Positions 57,237-64,000 of a DNA stretch of 64,000 bases are shown piece by piece. This DNA comes from Actinoplanes nipponensis. GTDB lineage: Bacteria > Actinomycetota > Actinomycetes > Mycobacteriales > Micromonosporaceae. Numbering within the stretch: position 1 is the first letter of the stretch; the number at the start of each line of letters is the position of its first letter. The stretch covers positions 1 to 64,000 of the forward strand of contig NZ_BOMQ01000030.1 in the NCBI RefSeq assembly GCF_016862275.1. The letters are read 5' to 3'. The notes beneath the pieces were generated by a model. The model did no database searches. It saw nothing but the letters and a program-made list of their open reading frames with translations, and was not told the origin of the DNA. A program made the position numbers and the translations under genes.

Positions 57237-60200
57237 CCGGGCGGCGCGGCCCACCGGCGGGCGATGGTCACCCGGGTGCCGGTCGCGGTGGCGACGACCC
57301 GCACGTCCCCGTACGCGTTCATCAGCAGCGCCCCGCGCCCCCGGTCGCGCGCCGGCGGCCGCTCGCGCCAGCCGCCGAAGTCCTGCACGACGACCCGCAG
57401 CAGCCCGTCCGCCACCTGGAGCCGGACCTCCACCTCGGGCTGGCTGGGCCGCTGCGCGTGCTCGACCGCGTTGTTGACCGCCTCGGTGGCCGCCACCTGC
57501 AGGTCGTCGAGCACGTCGGGGTCGATGCGGTGGCCGGCCAGCGCCGCCCGCAGGTCCCGGCGCATCGCCGCCGAGGCCGTCGGCGCCAGCGGGTAGACCC
57601 AGGTCTGGTCGAGCTCCGGCAGCTCGGCGACGACGGCCGCGGCGGGCAGCGCCCGGCGCCGTACGGCGATCGCCGCGACGTCGGCGGGCAGCGGCTCGGC
57701 GGCGTCGGCCACGACCGCCTCGACGAGCGTGGCCGTCGGGGCGCCGTTCGCGGCCAGCTCCCCGGCGCGGCGCAGCAGGCGGGCCCGGCCCGGGCCGGCG
57801 ACCAGCCCCTCGGTGACCAGCAACAGCTGGGCCCCGGCCGGCAGCGTCTCCTCGTTCTGCGCGTACGTCGCCGCCGCGGCACCCAGCGGCGGCCCGGCCG
57901 CTCCGGTCAGCAGCCGCGGCTCCTCGCCCGGGGCACACCGCACCGGCGCCGGATGGCCCGCGCTGCACCACGACAGCGCCCCGGTGGCCGGGGCCAGCCG
58001 CACCAGCAACAGGGTGGCGGAGAACGGCGCGGCCAGGCGGGACAGCAGCGTCGAGACGCGGGTCAGCACGGTCGCCGGGGCCGGCTCCCCGGCCGCGTAC
58101 GCCCGGACCGCGTTGCGGACCTGCCCGGTGGTCACCGCCGCGCCCGGCCCCGGCCTGGCCACCGCGCCGATGCCCAGCAGCAGGTCGCCGCCGGGCAGGG
58201 TGACGACGTCGTACCAGTGGCCGCCGGCATCGCCGGACGCCGGGCGGTACCGCGCCTGCACGTCCCAGCCGTCGGGGGTCGGCAGGTGCTGCGGCAGCAG
58301 GCTCTGCTGCAGGGCCGGCGCCAGCTGTCGCCCGTGGTCCAGGGGCCAGGTGCCCTGGGCCAGCGCGGCCAGCATGGTCGCCATGGAGGCGAGCAGCGCC
58401 CGCGCGTCGTCCTCCGGCGGGCCCGCGTCCCCGGCCCGTACGGTGATCGCGCCGAGCCGGCCGCCGTCCGCCGCCCGGATGACCGCGGACAGCTCCCGGG
58501 TGTCCGCCCCGGCGTCCGGCGGGCCCGCGGTGAAGCGCAGCGGGCCGCGGCCGGCCCCACCGTCCAGCTCGGTGACCGCCCGTACGCCGCCGAGCAGCGC
58601 CCGGGCCTGGTCGGTGACGGTCTGGAAGGCCTCCTCGAGCGCCCGGCCGGAGGCGATGACCGCGGTGGTGTCGGCGAGCGCCCGCAGCTGCCGGGTGTGC
58701 GTGCCGCGCAGGCGGGCGAGCCGCAGGGTGGCCCGGACCCGGGCGACGAGCTCGGCGGCGGTGAACGGCTTGACCACGTAGTCGTCGGCGCCCGCCCGCA
58801 GACCCTCCACCCCGGCCTCCTGACCGGCCCGGGCGGACAGCATGACGACCGGCAGCCCCTCGGTGGCCGGCTCCCGGCGGAGCGCCCGGACCAGCCCGAA
58901 GCCGTCCAGCCGGGGCATCATCACGTCGGTCAGCACCAGGTCGGGCGGGTTGCGGCCGATGGCCTCGAGGGCCGCCTGACCGTCGGCGACCGCGTCCACG
59001 TGCCAGCCGTCCGCGGCGAGCAGGCGTACCAGATAGGCGCGCATGTCGCTGTTGTCGTCGGCCACCAGGATCCGCGCCCCGGCCGGCGAGCCGGCCGGGG
59101 CGGCCGCCGGCGTCGCGGCGTCGTCCGGCCAGCCGCCGGCCTCCCGGACCGCCGCTCGGGCCGTGGCGAACCCGGCCCCGGCCGGCGCGGGCTCGGCCGC
59201 CGGCCCGGGCTCGACGGCGCTCCACGGCAGCGTCACGGTGAAGGTCGTGCCCTCCCCCGGCACGCTGTCGACGTGCACGTCGCCGCCCTGCAGGCGGCTC
59301 AGCTCGCGGACCAATGCCAGGCCGATGCCGGTGCCCTCGTGGCTGCGCGACCGCACCCCCTGCACCCGGTGGAAGCGGTCGAACAGCCGGGGCAGCTGCG
59401 CCGCGTCGATCCCGATGCCGGAGTCGGTGACCCGCAGCCGGATCTGCGCGTCGTCGGCCTCCAGGGCCACCCGGATCTGCCCCACGAAGGTGAACTTGAG
59501 CGCGTTGGAGAGCAGATTCGTGACGATCTTCTCCCAGTTGCCCGGGTCGACGGCGACGGCCCGGGGCAGCGGCGGGCAGTCCACGACCAGGCGCAGCCCG
59601 GCGCGCTCGACCGCGGCGCGGAACACCCCGGCCAGCTCCGCGGTGAAGGTGGCCAGGTCCACGGTGCGCGGCGCGTGCCCGGCCCGGCCGGCCTCCAGGC
59701 TGGAGAACGTCAGCAGGTCGTTGACCAGGCCGAGCAGCCGGTCGGCGTTGCGCCAGGCGGTGTCCACCCGGTCGCGCTGCCCGGGCGGCAGCGGCTCCCC
59801 CCGGTCGGCCAGGGCGTCGGCGAGCGGGCCGAGCATCAGCGTGAGCGGGGTGCGGAACTCGTGGCTGACGTTGGTGAAGAAGCCGGTCTTGACCCGGTCC
59901 AGCTCGGCCAGCGCCTCCGCGCGCTCGCGTTCCTGCTGGTAGGCCTGCGCGTTGCGGACCGCGACGGCGACCTGCTGGGCGAGCAGCTGCAGGAAGGACC
60001 GGTACGTCTCGTCGAGGCCGCGGCTGGGGCTGATCCCGGTCAGCACCACCCCGACGGGCTGCTCCCGGTCGGCCGAGGGCAGCGGCTGGGCCACCGCGGC
60101 GCGGACCGGGTCACCCCAGGGACCGCCGGCCACGGCCAGCCGCTCCCCGACGTCGTCCAGCCGGGCGGTCCGGCCCGAGGCGGCGGTCCGCAGCCCCCAC

Positions 60201-60946
60201 GGATCCCCGCCTTCCGGGTACGGGTCGCCGGCCGCCGCGGACAGGCTCAGCGAGGCGGGCAGCGCCGCCTCGACCGGGTCGCCGTCCGCGTCGGCGCCCA
60301 CGCAGGCGGCCAGCCGCAGCGCACCGCCGTCGCGCAGGTAGACGGCGGCGAACGGCACGTCCAACGGGTGCTCGCCGAGCACCGCGCAGAGCCGGGCGCA
60401 GGTCTCGGCCACGTCCCCGGCGTCGGCCCCGGCCGGCAGCGCCAGATCCCGCAGCAGCCGCAGCCGCCGCTCCCCGACGATCTGGTCGGTCACCTCGCTG
60501 CAGACGGTGAGCACGCCCACGGTACGGCCGTCGTCGTCGCGGGCCGGGGCGTGCGAGACGCTGAAGTAGGCCTCCTCGCGGTAGCCGGCCCGGTCCAGCA
60601 GCAGCCGCAGGGACGGCACCCAGCTGGCCACGCCGGTCGCCATGGCGTCGAGGATCAGCGGCTCCAGCACGTCCCAGGCGTCGGCCAGGGTGACCCGCAC
60701 GTCCCCGCCGAGCGCGGCCGGGTGCTGGTCGCCGATCAGCGCGGAGTAGGCGTCGTTGTAGAGCTGGGTGAAGCGCGGGCCCCAGAGCAGCAGCATCGGA
60801 TACCGCGAGGACAGCACGATGCGGACGGCGGCGCGCAGGCTCTGCGGCCAGCCGCCGACCGGGCCCAGATCGGTGCCGGCCCAGTCGAGCCCGGCCATGA
60901 GCCGCCCGGTGGCGCCGCCGGAGGCGAACAGATCGTCCGGCGACAT
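57233..60946 (-). CDS. Histidine kinase - receiver - degenerate PP2C - RsbW-like fusion protein
   Basis: 1237 residues, ATG 60946. Order: PAS-like (1-155), GAF (160-330), HisKA with SHEFRTPL (~362), HATPase (NLLSNALKF, DSGIGI, GTGIGLALVREL; 440-590), receiver (ILVADDNSDM ~628, acceptor Asp in LTDVMMPRLDG ~674, VVKPFTAAEL), GAF-like (755-890), PP2C/SpoIIE-like (890-1100), and an RsbW-like ATPase (ATEAVNNAVEHAQRP ~1155, DFGGWRERPPARDRGRGALL). The PP2C part has GGHWYD for GGDWYD, GIGAVARPG for GDVxGHG, TEGLVAG for TDGLVE and ADVAAI for DDxA, so most metal-binding Asp are gone. The last ATPase looks intact. One chain thus combines phosphorelay and partner-switching modules. Confidence 0.88.
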   Translation of the reverse strand: MSPDDLFASGGATGRLMAGLDWAGTDLGPVGGWPQSLRAAVRIVLSSRYPMLLLWGPRFTQLYNDAYSALIGDQHPAALGGDVRVTLADAWDVLEPLILDAMATGVASWVPSLRLLLDRAGYREEAYFSVSHAPARDDDGRTVGVLTVCSEVTDQIVGERRLRLLRDLALPAGADAGDVAETCARLCAVLGEHPLDVPFAAVYLRDGGALRLAACVGADADGDPVEAALPASLSLSAAAGDPYPEGGDPWGLRTAASGRTARLDDVGERLAVAGGPWGDPVRAAVAQPLPSADREQPVGVVLTGISPSRGLDETYRSFLQLLAQQVAVAVRNAQAYQQERERAEALAELDRVKTGFFTNVSHEFRTPLTLMLGPLADALADRGEPLPPGQRDRVDTAWRNADRLLGLVNDLLTFSSLEAGRAGHAPRTVDLATFTAELAGVFRAAVERAGLRLVVDCPPLPRAVAVDPGNWEKIVTNLLSNALKFTFVGQIRVALEADDAQIRLRVTDSGIGIDAAQLPRLFDRFHRVQGVRSRSHEGTGIGLALVRELSRLQGGDVHVDSVPGEGTTFTVTLPWSAVEPGPAAEPAPAGAGFATARAAVREAGGWPDDAATPAAAPAGSPAGARILVADDNSDMRAYLVRLLAADGWHVDAVADGQAALEAIGRNPPDLVLTDVMMPRLDGFGLVRALRREPATEGLPVVMLSARAGQEAGVEGLRAGADDYVVKPFTAAELVARVRATLRLARLRGTHTRQLRALADTTAVIASGRALEEAFQTVTDQARALLGGVRAVTELDGGAGRGPLRFTAGPPDAGADTRELSAVIRAADGGRLGAITVRAGDAGPPEDDARALLASMATMLAALAQGTWPLDHGRQLAPALQQSLLPQHLPTPDGWDVQARYRPASGDAGGHWYDVVTLPGGDLLLGIGAVARPGPGAAVTTGQVRNAVRAYAAGEPAPATVLTRVSTLLSRLAAPFSATLLLVRLAPATGALSWCSAGHPAPVRCAPGEEPRLLTGAAGPPLGAAAATYAQNEETLPAGAQLLLVTEGLVAGPGRARLLRRAGELAANGAPTATLVEAVVADAAEPLPADVAAIAVRRRALPAAAVVAELPELDQTWVYPLAPTASAAMRRDLRAALAGHRIDPDVLDDLQVAATEAVNNAVEHAQRPSQPEVEVRLQVADGLLRVVVQDFGGWRERPPARDRGRGALLMNAYGDVRVVATATGTRVTIARRWAAPPG

Positions 60947-61022
60947 CAACGCCGATCACCGGCCATGCGCGAGCCTCACCTCCGGCCGGACCGGCCGGCC
61001 CCGTTGATGTTGACACCACCCT

Positions 61023-61577
61023 TTACCCAGCCGGTCGGCTTTCGCACACGCCGGCCGGGCCGGCTCTGTCACCCGCGCGGGGTCGCCGGGCCCGCATCAG
61101 CCAGCGCGTCACCGCGGTGAAGTCGTCGCCCACCAGGCCGGTGCGCGGGTCGACCCGGCGCAGAAGGGCGCCGCCGCGGTGGTGGGCCGCCACCCAGCGC
61201 CGGTCCGCGTCGGTGATCTCGTCGTCGATCCAGGCGAACGGCCGCCCCGCCGCCCACCGCACCAGCCCGGCGGTCTTCCAGTGCCGGCCGCCGGGCAGGT
61301 CGTCCTCGTCGTCGGGCCAGGTGACGACCGGGAGCCGGGGCAGGCCCAGCCGTGGCGCGATCACCTCGTTGGCCTGCTCCGACCACGTCGTGGCCCAGGT
61401 CAGCGCGCCGGGCAGGGCGAGCAGCCGCGGCCCGTCGGCCGGGTCGAGCCGGGCCAGCAGCGGGTGGGCGCCCGGCCCCGGATCGCCGGCGGGGTACCGC
61501 CGGCCGGCGTCGCCGAACGGGATCAGCGGGCCGTCGACGTCGAGGAAGACGATCGGGTGGTCGGCGCTGGCGGTCAT
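61023..61577 (-). CDS. HAD-fold hydrolase (HAD_SAK-like)
   Basis: 184 residues. Motif I FLDVDGPLIPFG with both catalytic Asp, motif with TWATTWSEQANEVI, KTAGLVRWA and the acidic motif AWIDDEITDADRRW. This pattern belongs to the HAD group seen in 'Swiss army knife' RNA-repair proteins and in stand-alone actinomycete phosphatases. Function not established. No ribosome site precedes ATG 61577, but minus-strand TACACT (61585-61590) ends seven bases upstream, pointing to a leaderless message. Divergent from the hypothetical gene at 61637. Confidence 0.8.
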   Translation of the reverse strand: MTASADHPIVFLDVDGPLIPFGDAGRRYPAGDPGPGAHPLLARLDPADGPRLLALPGALTWATTWSEQANEVIAPRLGLPRLPVVTWPDDEDDLPGGRHWKTAGLVRWAAGRPFAWIDDEITDADRRWVAAHHRGGALLRRVDPRTGLVGDDFTAVTRWLMRARRPRAGDRAGPAGVCESRPAG

Positions 61578-61636
61578 CGCCGCCAGTGTACGAAGCCGGC
61601 TTGACAGCGCGGCCGGGGCGCGGGGAGGGTCGCGCC

Positions 61637-62335
61637 GTGCTCAAGGACGTGTGGCTCAACCGGCCCGACCAATTCGCTCCCGGCGCGGAGCTCTTCCGCA
61701 GCGACCGGACGTTCCAGCTGCTGGCCTACTCGGCGAGCCACAGCCAGCTGCTGCTGTCGTCCCGCGACGGCGCGGACGGCGAACCGTGCGGGACCGTGGT
61801 GGAGATCCTCTTCAAGCCGGTCGAGGCCGTCCGGGTCCAGGAGTGCTACCGCGGGCTCGTGGTGTCCTGCGCCACCGGCGAGGAGGCCGCCGCGATCGAC
61901 GCGGGCATCTCCCCCTACGGCTACCGGGCCCGCGACGCGCGCGCCTTCATCCTGCGCAGCCAGGGCGTCGAGGGCTACGTCGTCGCCACCGCGGTGGGCA
62001 CGCGCGAGGGCGTGCTGCCCCGGATGCGGCAGAGCCTGTTCCACGGCTACTCGCCCGAGGACACCGCCTGGCCCACGGGGCCGCTGGGCGGGGTGGGCGG
62101 CGGGCTGACCGTCGCCTCCCCCGCCGAGGTGGCCCACGCGGTGCTGCACGGCGTTCCGGACGGCGCCCGGCGGGACCGGCACCGCACCGTTCACGTGCTC
62201 TACGCCAAGGGGCACGACGCCGAGCGGCTCCCCGTGGGGGTGTTCCTCACCGCCGAGGACGCCGCCGAGGCACAACGGCTGGTGCGCCCCACCGATCCCG
62301 ACTGCGTGGTGCTGCGCGTGCCGGTGGTCCTCTGA
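61637..62335 (+). CDS. Hypothetical cytoplasmic protein
   Basis: 232 residues from GTG 61637, GGAGGG seven bases upstream and TTGACA at 61601-61606 as a possible -35. No signal peptide or transmembrane helix. Mixed alpha/beta sequence with LLAYSASHSQLLLSSRDG, VVEILFKPVEAVRVQECYRG, and a second half GVEGYVVATAVGTREG. The first part could be an immunity-like or DUF fold; I recognise no family. Convergent with the truncated GH43 gene. Confidence 0.7.
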   Translation: MLKDVWLNRPDQFAPGAELFRSDRTFQLLAYSASHSQLLLSSRDGADGEPCGTVVEILFKPVEAVRVQECYRGLVVSCATGEEAAAIDAGISPYGYRARDARAFILRSQGVEGYVVATAVGTREGVLPRMRQSLFHGYSPEDTAWPTGPLGGVGGGLTVASPAEVAHAVLHGVPDGARRDRHRTVHVLYAKGHDAERLPVGVFLTAEDAAEAQRLVRPTDPDCVVLRVPVVL

Positions 62336-62369
62336 CCGGCCGGCTCGGAGCCGCGGCGGCGCCGTACGG

Positions 62370-64000
62370 TCAGCGGACCCGGACCCGCACGATCCGGACC
62401 GTGCTGTCGTTGCCCGCCCGGTCCTGCGCCCGGTACGACACCCGGTGCACTCCCTTCCCGCGGATCTCGACCGGCCCCCGGTACATCCGCCAGGCCCCCC
62501 GGTCCACGCGGTACGCGATCAGGGCCACCCCGGATTCGCCGTCCCGGGCGGTCAGGGTGACCGTGGCCCGCGTGCGACCGGCGCGTACCGACGCGCCGGT
62601 GGCCGGCGGCCGGGGGTCGCGCCGGACGGTGAGTGTGCCCGGCGCCGACACGTTGCCGGCGTCGTCGGTGGCCCGGTAGCTCACGGTCGTCACCCCGGCG
62701 GGGAGCGGGACCGGTCCGGTGTAGGGCTGCCAGCGGCCGCCGGCGAACCGGTACTCGCGGCCGGCGATCCCGGACGGGTCGGTGGCGGTGACCACGAGCG
62801 CCACCGGGCCGGTGAACCAGCCGTGCCGGCCGGTGGCCCGGACCGGATCGGTCGTCGCGGTGACCGCCGGTGGCGTCACGTCCGGCCGCAGCGGCACGCT
62901 GACCTGCTGGACGCTTTCGGTGTTGCCGGCCCGGTCGGTGGCGAAGAACGCGAGGCTGTGCACGCCGGTGAGGGTGAACGGCTTCGCGTACGGCTGCCAC
63001 GGCCCGGCGTCGACGCGGTAGCTGATCGAGGCCACCCCCGAGGCGGTGTCCCGGGCGCCGAGGGTCACGGTGGAGGTCTTCTTCACGGCCGTGACGGTGA
63101 CGGCGGACATCGGCGGCTCGGGGTCGACCTGGACGGCCAGGGACGTGACCGGGCTCGGGATCAGGTTCGCGCCCCGGGCCCGGTGCCGCAGGGGGTACGC
63201 GCCGGCCGGCAGCGGCACCGGCTCGGTGTACGTGGTCCAGGCGCCGTCGCCCAGGGCGTACTCGATCGTGCTGTTGCCGGCGCCGCCGTCGAGGGTGAGG
63301 GTCGCGCCCGAGCCGTACCATCCGTCGGCGCCGGGCCGGGAGATCGCCGCCCGCGGCGCGGTGCCGGTGTAGGTGAGCGGGTCGGCGCCCTCCAGGGTGG
63401 GGATCACCGGGGTGATCGCGCCGGCCGCGTCGAAGTAGAGCCGGTCGATGGTGGTCTCGCGGTGGAAGCCGTCGCCGCCGGGGACGGCGAAGCGGTGGTA
63501 CGCGATGTACCAGTCGTCGGTGCCGGGCACCTGGATGATCGAGCTGTGCCCGGTGCCCAGGATGCCGAGCGCCGGGTCCTTGGCCAGGATGGTGCCGCGG
63601 GCGGTGAACGGCCCGTACGGCGTGGCGCCGGTCGCGTAGGCGACCCGGTAGTTCTCGCTGCCGGTGTCGTCGACGGAGTAGCTCAGGTAGTAGGTGCCGT
63701 TGCGCTCGTTCATGAACAGGCCCTCGCGGAAGTCGGTCAGCCCGCCGATGGTCTGCCGGCGGGCGACGTCGATCGAGGTCATGTCCGGGTTCAGCGGCGC
63801 CACGTAGGCCCGGCCGTTGCCCCAGTACAGATAGCTCTGCCCGGTGGTGTCGGTGAACACGGCCGGGTCGATCTGCTGGGCGCCGGCGTAGTCGTCGCGG
63901 TCGATCAGCGGCGCGCCGGAGTCGGTGAACGGCCCGAGGGGCGAGTCGGCGGTGGCCACCCCGATGTTGCCCGCGGCGCAGAAGTAGAAGTAGTACTTGC
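62370..64000 (-). CDS. Secreted GH43 family protein with Ig-like/OmpL47-type repeats, N-terminal part beyond the edge
   Basis: The frame is open to the right edge (KYYFYFCAAGNIG continues upstream), so the start lies outside. Residues visible: the later blades of a GH43 propeller (QQIDPAVFTDTTG, GQSYLYWGNGRAYVA, FREGLFMNERNGTYYLSYS, LGTGHSSIIQVPGTDDWYI), including the catalytic acid Glu in FREGLF. Then four beta-sandwich repeats of 75-95 residues with SISYRVDAGPWQPY, REYRFAGGRWQPY and IAYRVDRGAWRMY and the ending DRAGN, as in OmpL47/FIVAR-linked Ig-like domains that attach enzymes to walls or substrate. Likely arabinanase or arabinofuranosidase. No CBM42 here. Confidence 0.87.
   Translation of the reverse strand, partial: KYYFYFCAAGNIGVATADSPLGPFTDSGAPLIDRDDYAGAQQIDPAVFTDTTGQSYLYWGNGRAYVAPLNPDMTSIDVARRQTIGGLTDFREGLFMNERNGTYYLSYSVDDTGSENYRVAYATGATPYGPFTARGTILAKDPALGILGTGHSSIIQVPGTDDWYIAYHRFAVPGGDGFHRETTIDRLYFDAAGAITPVIPTLEGADPLTYTGTAPRAAISRPGADGWYGSGATLTLDGGAGNSTIEYALGDGAWTTYTEPVPLPAGAYPLRHRARGANLIPSPVTSLAVQVDPEPPMSAVTVTAVKKTSTVTLGARDTASGVASISYRVDAGPWQPYAKPFTLTGVHSLAFFATDRAGNTESVQQVSVPLRPDVTPPAVTATTDPVRATGRHGWFTGPVALVVTATDPSGIAGREYRFAGGRWQPYTGPVPLPAGVTTVSYRATDDAGNVSAPGTLTVRRDPRPPATGASVRAGRTRATVTLTARDGESGVALIAYRVDRGAWRMYRGPVEIRGKGVHRVSYRAQDRAGNDSTVRIVRVRVR

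Noticed and set aside
1..64000. CRISPR arrays, tRNA or rRNA genes, transposases, integrases, attachment sites
   Set aside because: No direct-repeat/spacer array, no cloverleaf with CCA-type end, and no recombinase or transposase motif was found in any coding region.

Overview
The window is very GC-rich (about 73% by eye), has pervasive GC-rich third codon positions, many GTG starts and long antisense shadow frames. Together with AfsR/SARP, SigB/F-type sigma, DUF6230, DUF6766 and CBM42 (AbfB) proteins, this points to a filamentous actinomycete, most likely Micromonosporaceae (Actinoplanes-like). It is chromosomal and has no mobile element, tRNA, rRNA or CRISPR array that I can see.

Layout. 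1-4.9 kb: edge-truncated FG-GAP protein, secreted S33 peptidase, TetR, and a DUF6230 plus secreted PT-tail protein operon. 5-13 kb: PucR regulator, YVTN propeller protein, large AfsR-type regulator, small beta-rich protein, membrane-anchored SGNH hydrolase. 13-26 kb: secreted beta-helix protein behind a CebR-like operator, CPBP protease with an apparent frameshift, SigB/F-type sigma factor, a lipoprotein / 27-residue peptide / DUF6766 operon, DUF2087 protein, BioD-like/SUKH fusion, class V aminotransferase, large hybrid histidine kinase. 26-32 kb: APC permease plus acetamidase operon, STAS protein, an HTH/Clp_N protein with a striking operator-promoter, RsbW-like ATPase, PAS-SpoIIE phosphatase. 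32-38.3 kb: sugar locus (lactonase-like amidohydrolase, aldo/keto reductase, GH35 beta-galactosidase, CBM42 membrane protein). 38-42 kb: TetR, PAP2, DMT transporter, second RsbW-like ATPase. 42-50 kb: MFS and LysR beside a tightly packed five-gene ring-cleavage operon. 50-53.6 kb: DUF2332, YceI and F420-type enzyme operon, TetR, membrane protein. 53.6-64 kb: GH43-CBM42 arabinofuranosidase, R2K ATP-grasp, phospholipase D-like protein, a histidine kinase/receiver/PP2C-like/RsbW-like fusion, HAD protein, hypothetical, and an edge-truncated GH43 protein.

How they may work together. Two themes recur. One is extracellular plant or fungal polysaccharide use: beta-helix protein, GH35, two GH43 and two CBM42 proteins, with LacI-type operator candidates at two of these genes but no LacI regulator in the window. 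The other is partner-switching control of alternative sigma factors: a sigma factor, a STAS antagonist, two stand-alone RsbW-like kinases, one apparently active SpoIIE phosphatase, and one giant fusion whose phosphatase-like part has lost most metal ligands. The 44.7-49.9 kb operon looks like a catabolic route for an aromatic or heteroaromatic ring; its substrate cannot be named from sequence. Several genes appear to be transcribed as leaderless mRNAs (a -10-like hexamer 6-7 bases before the start codon).
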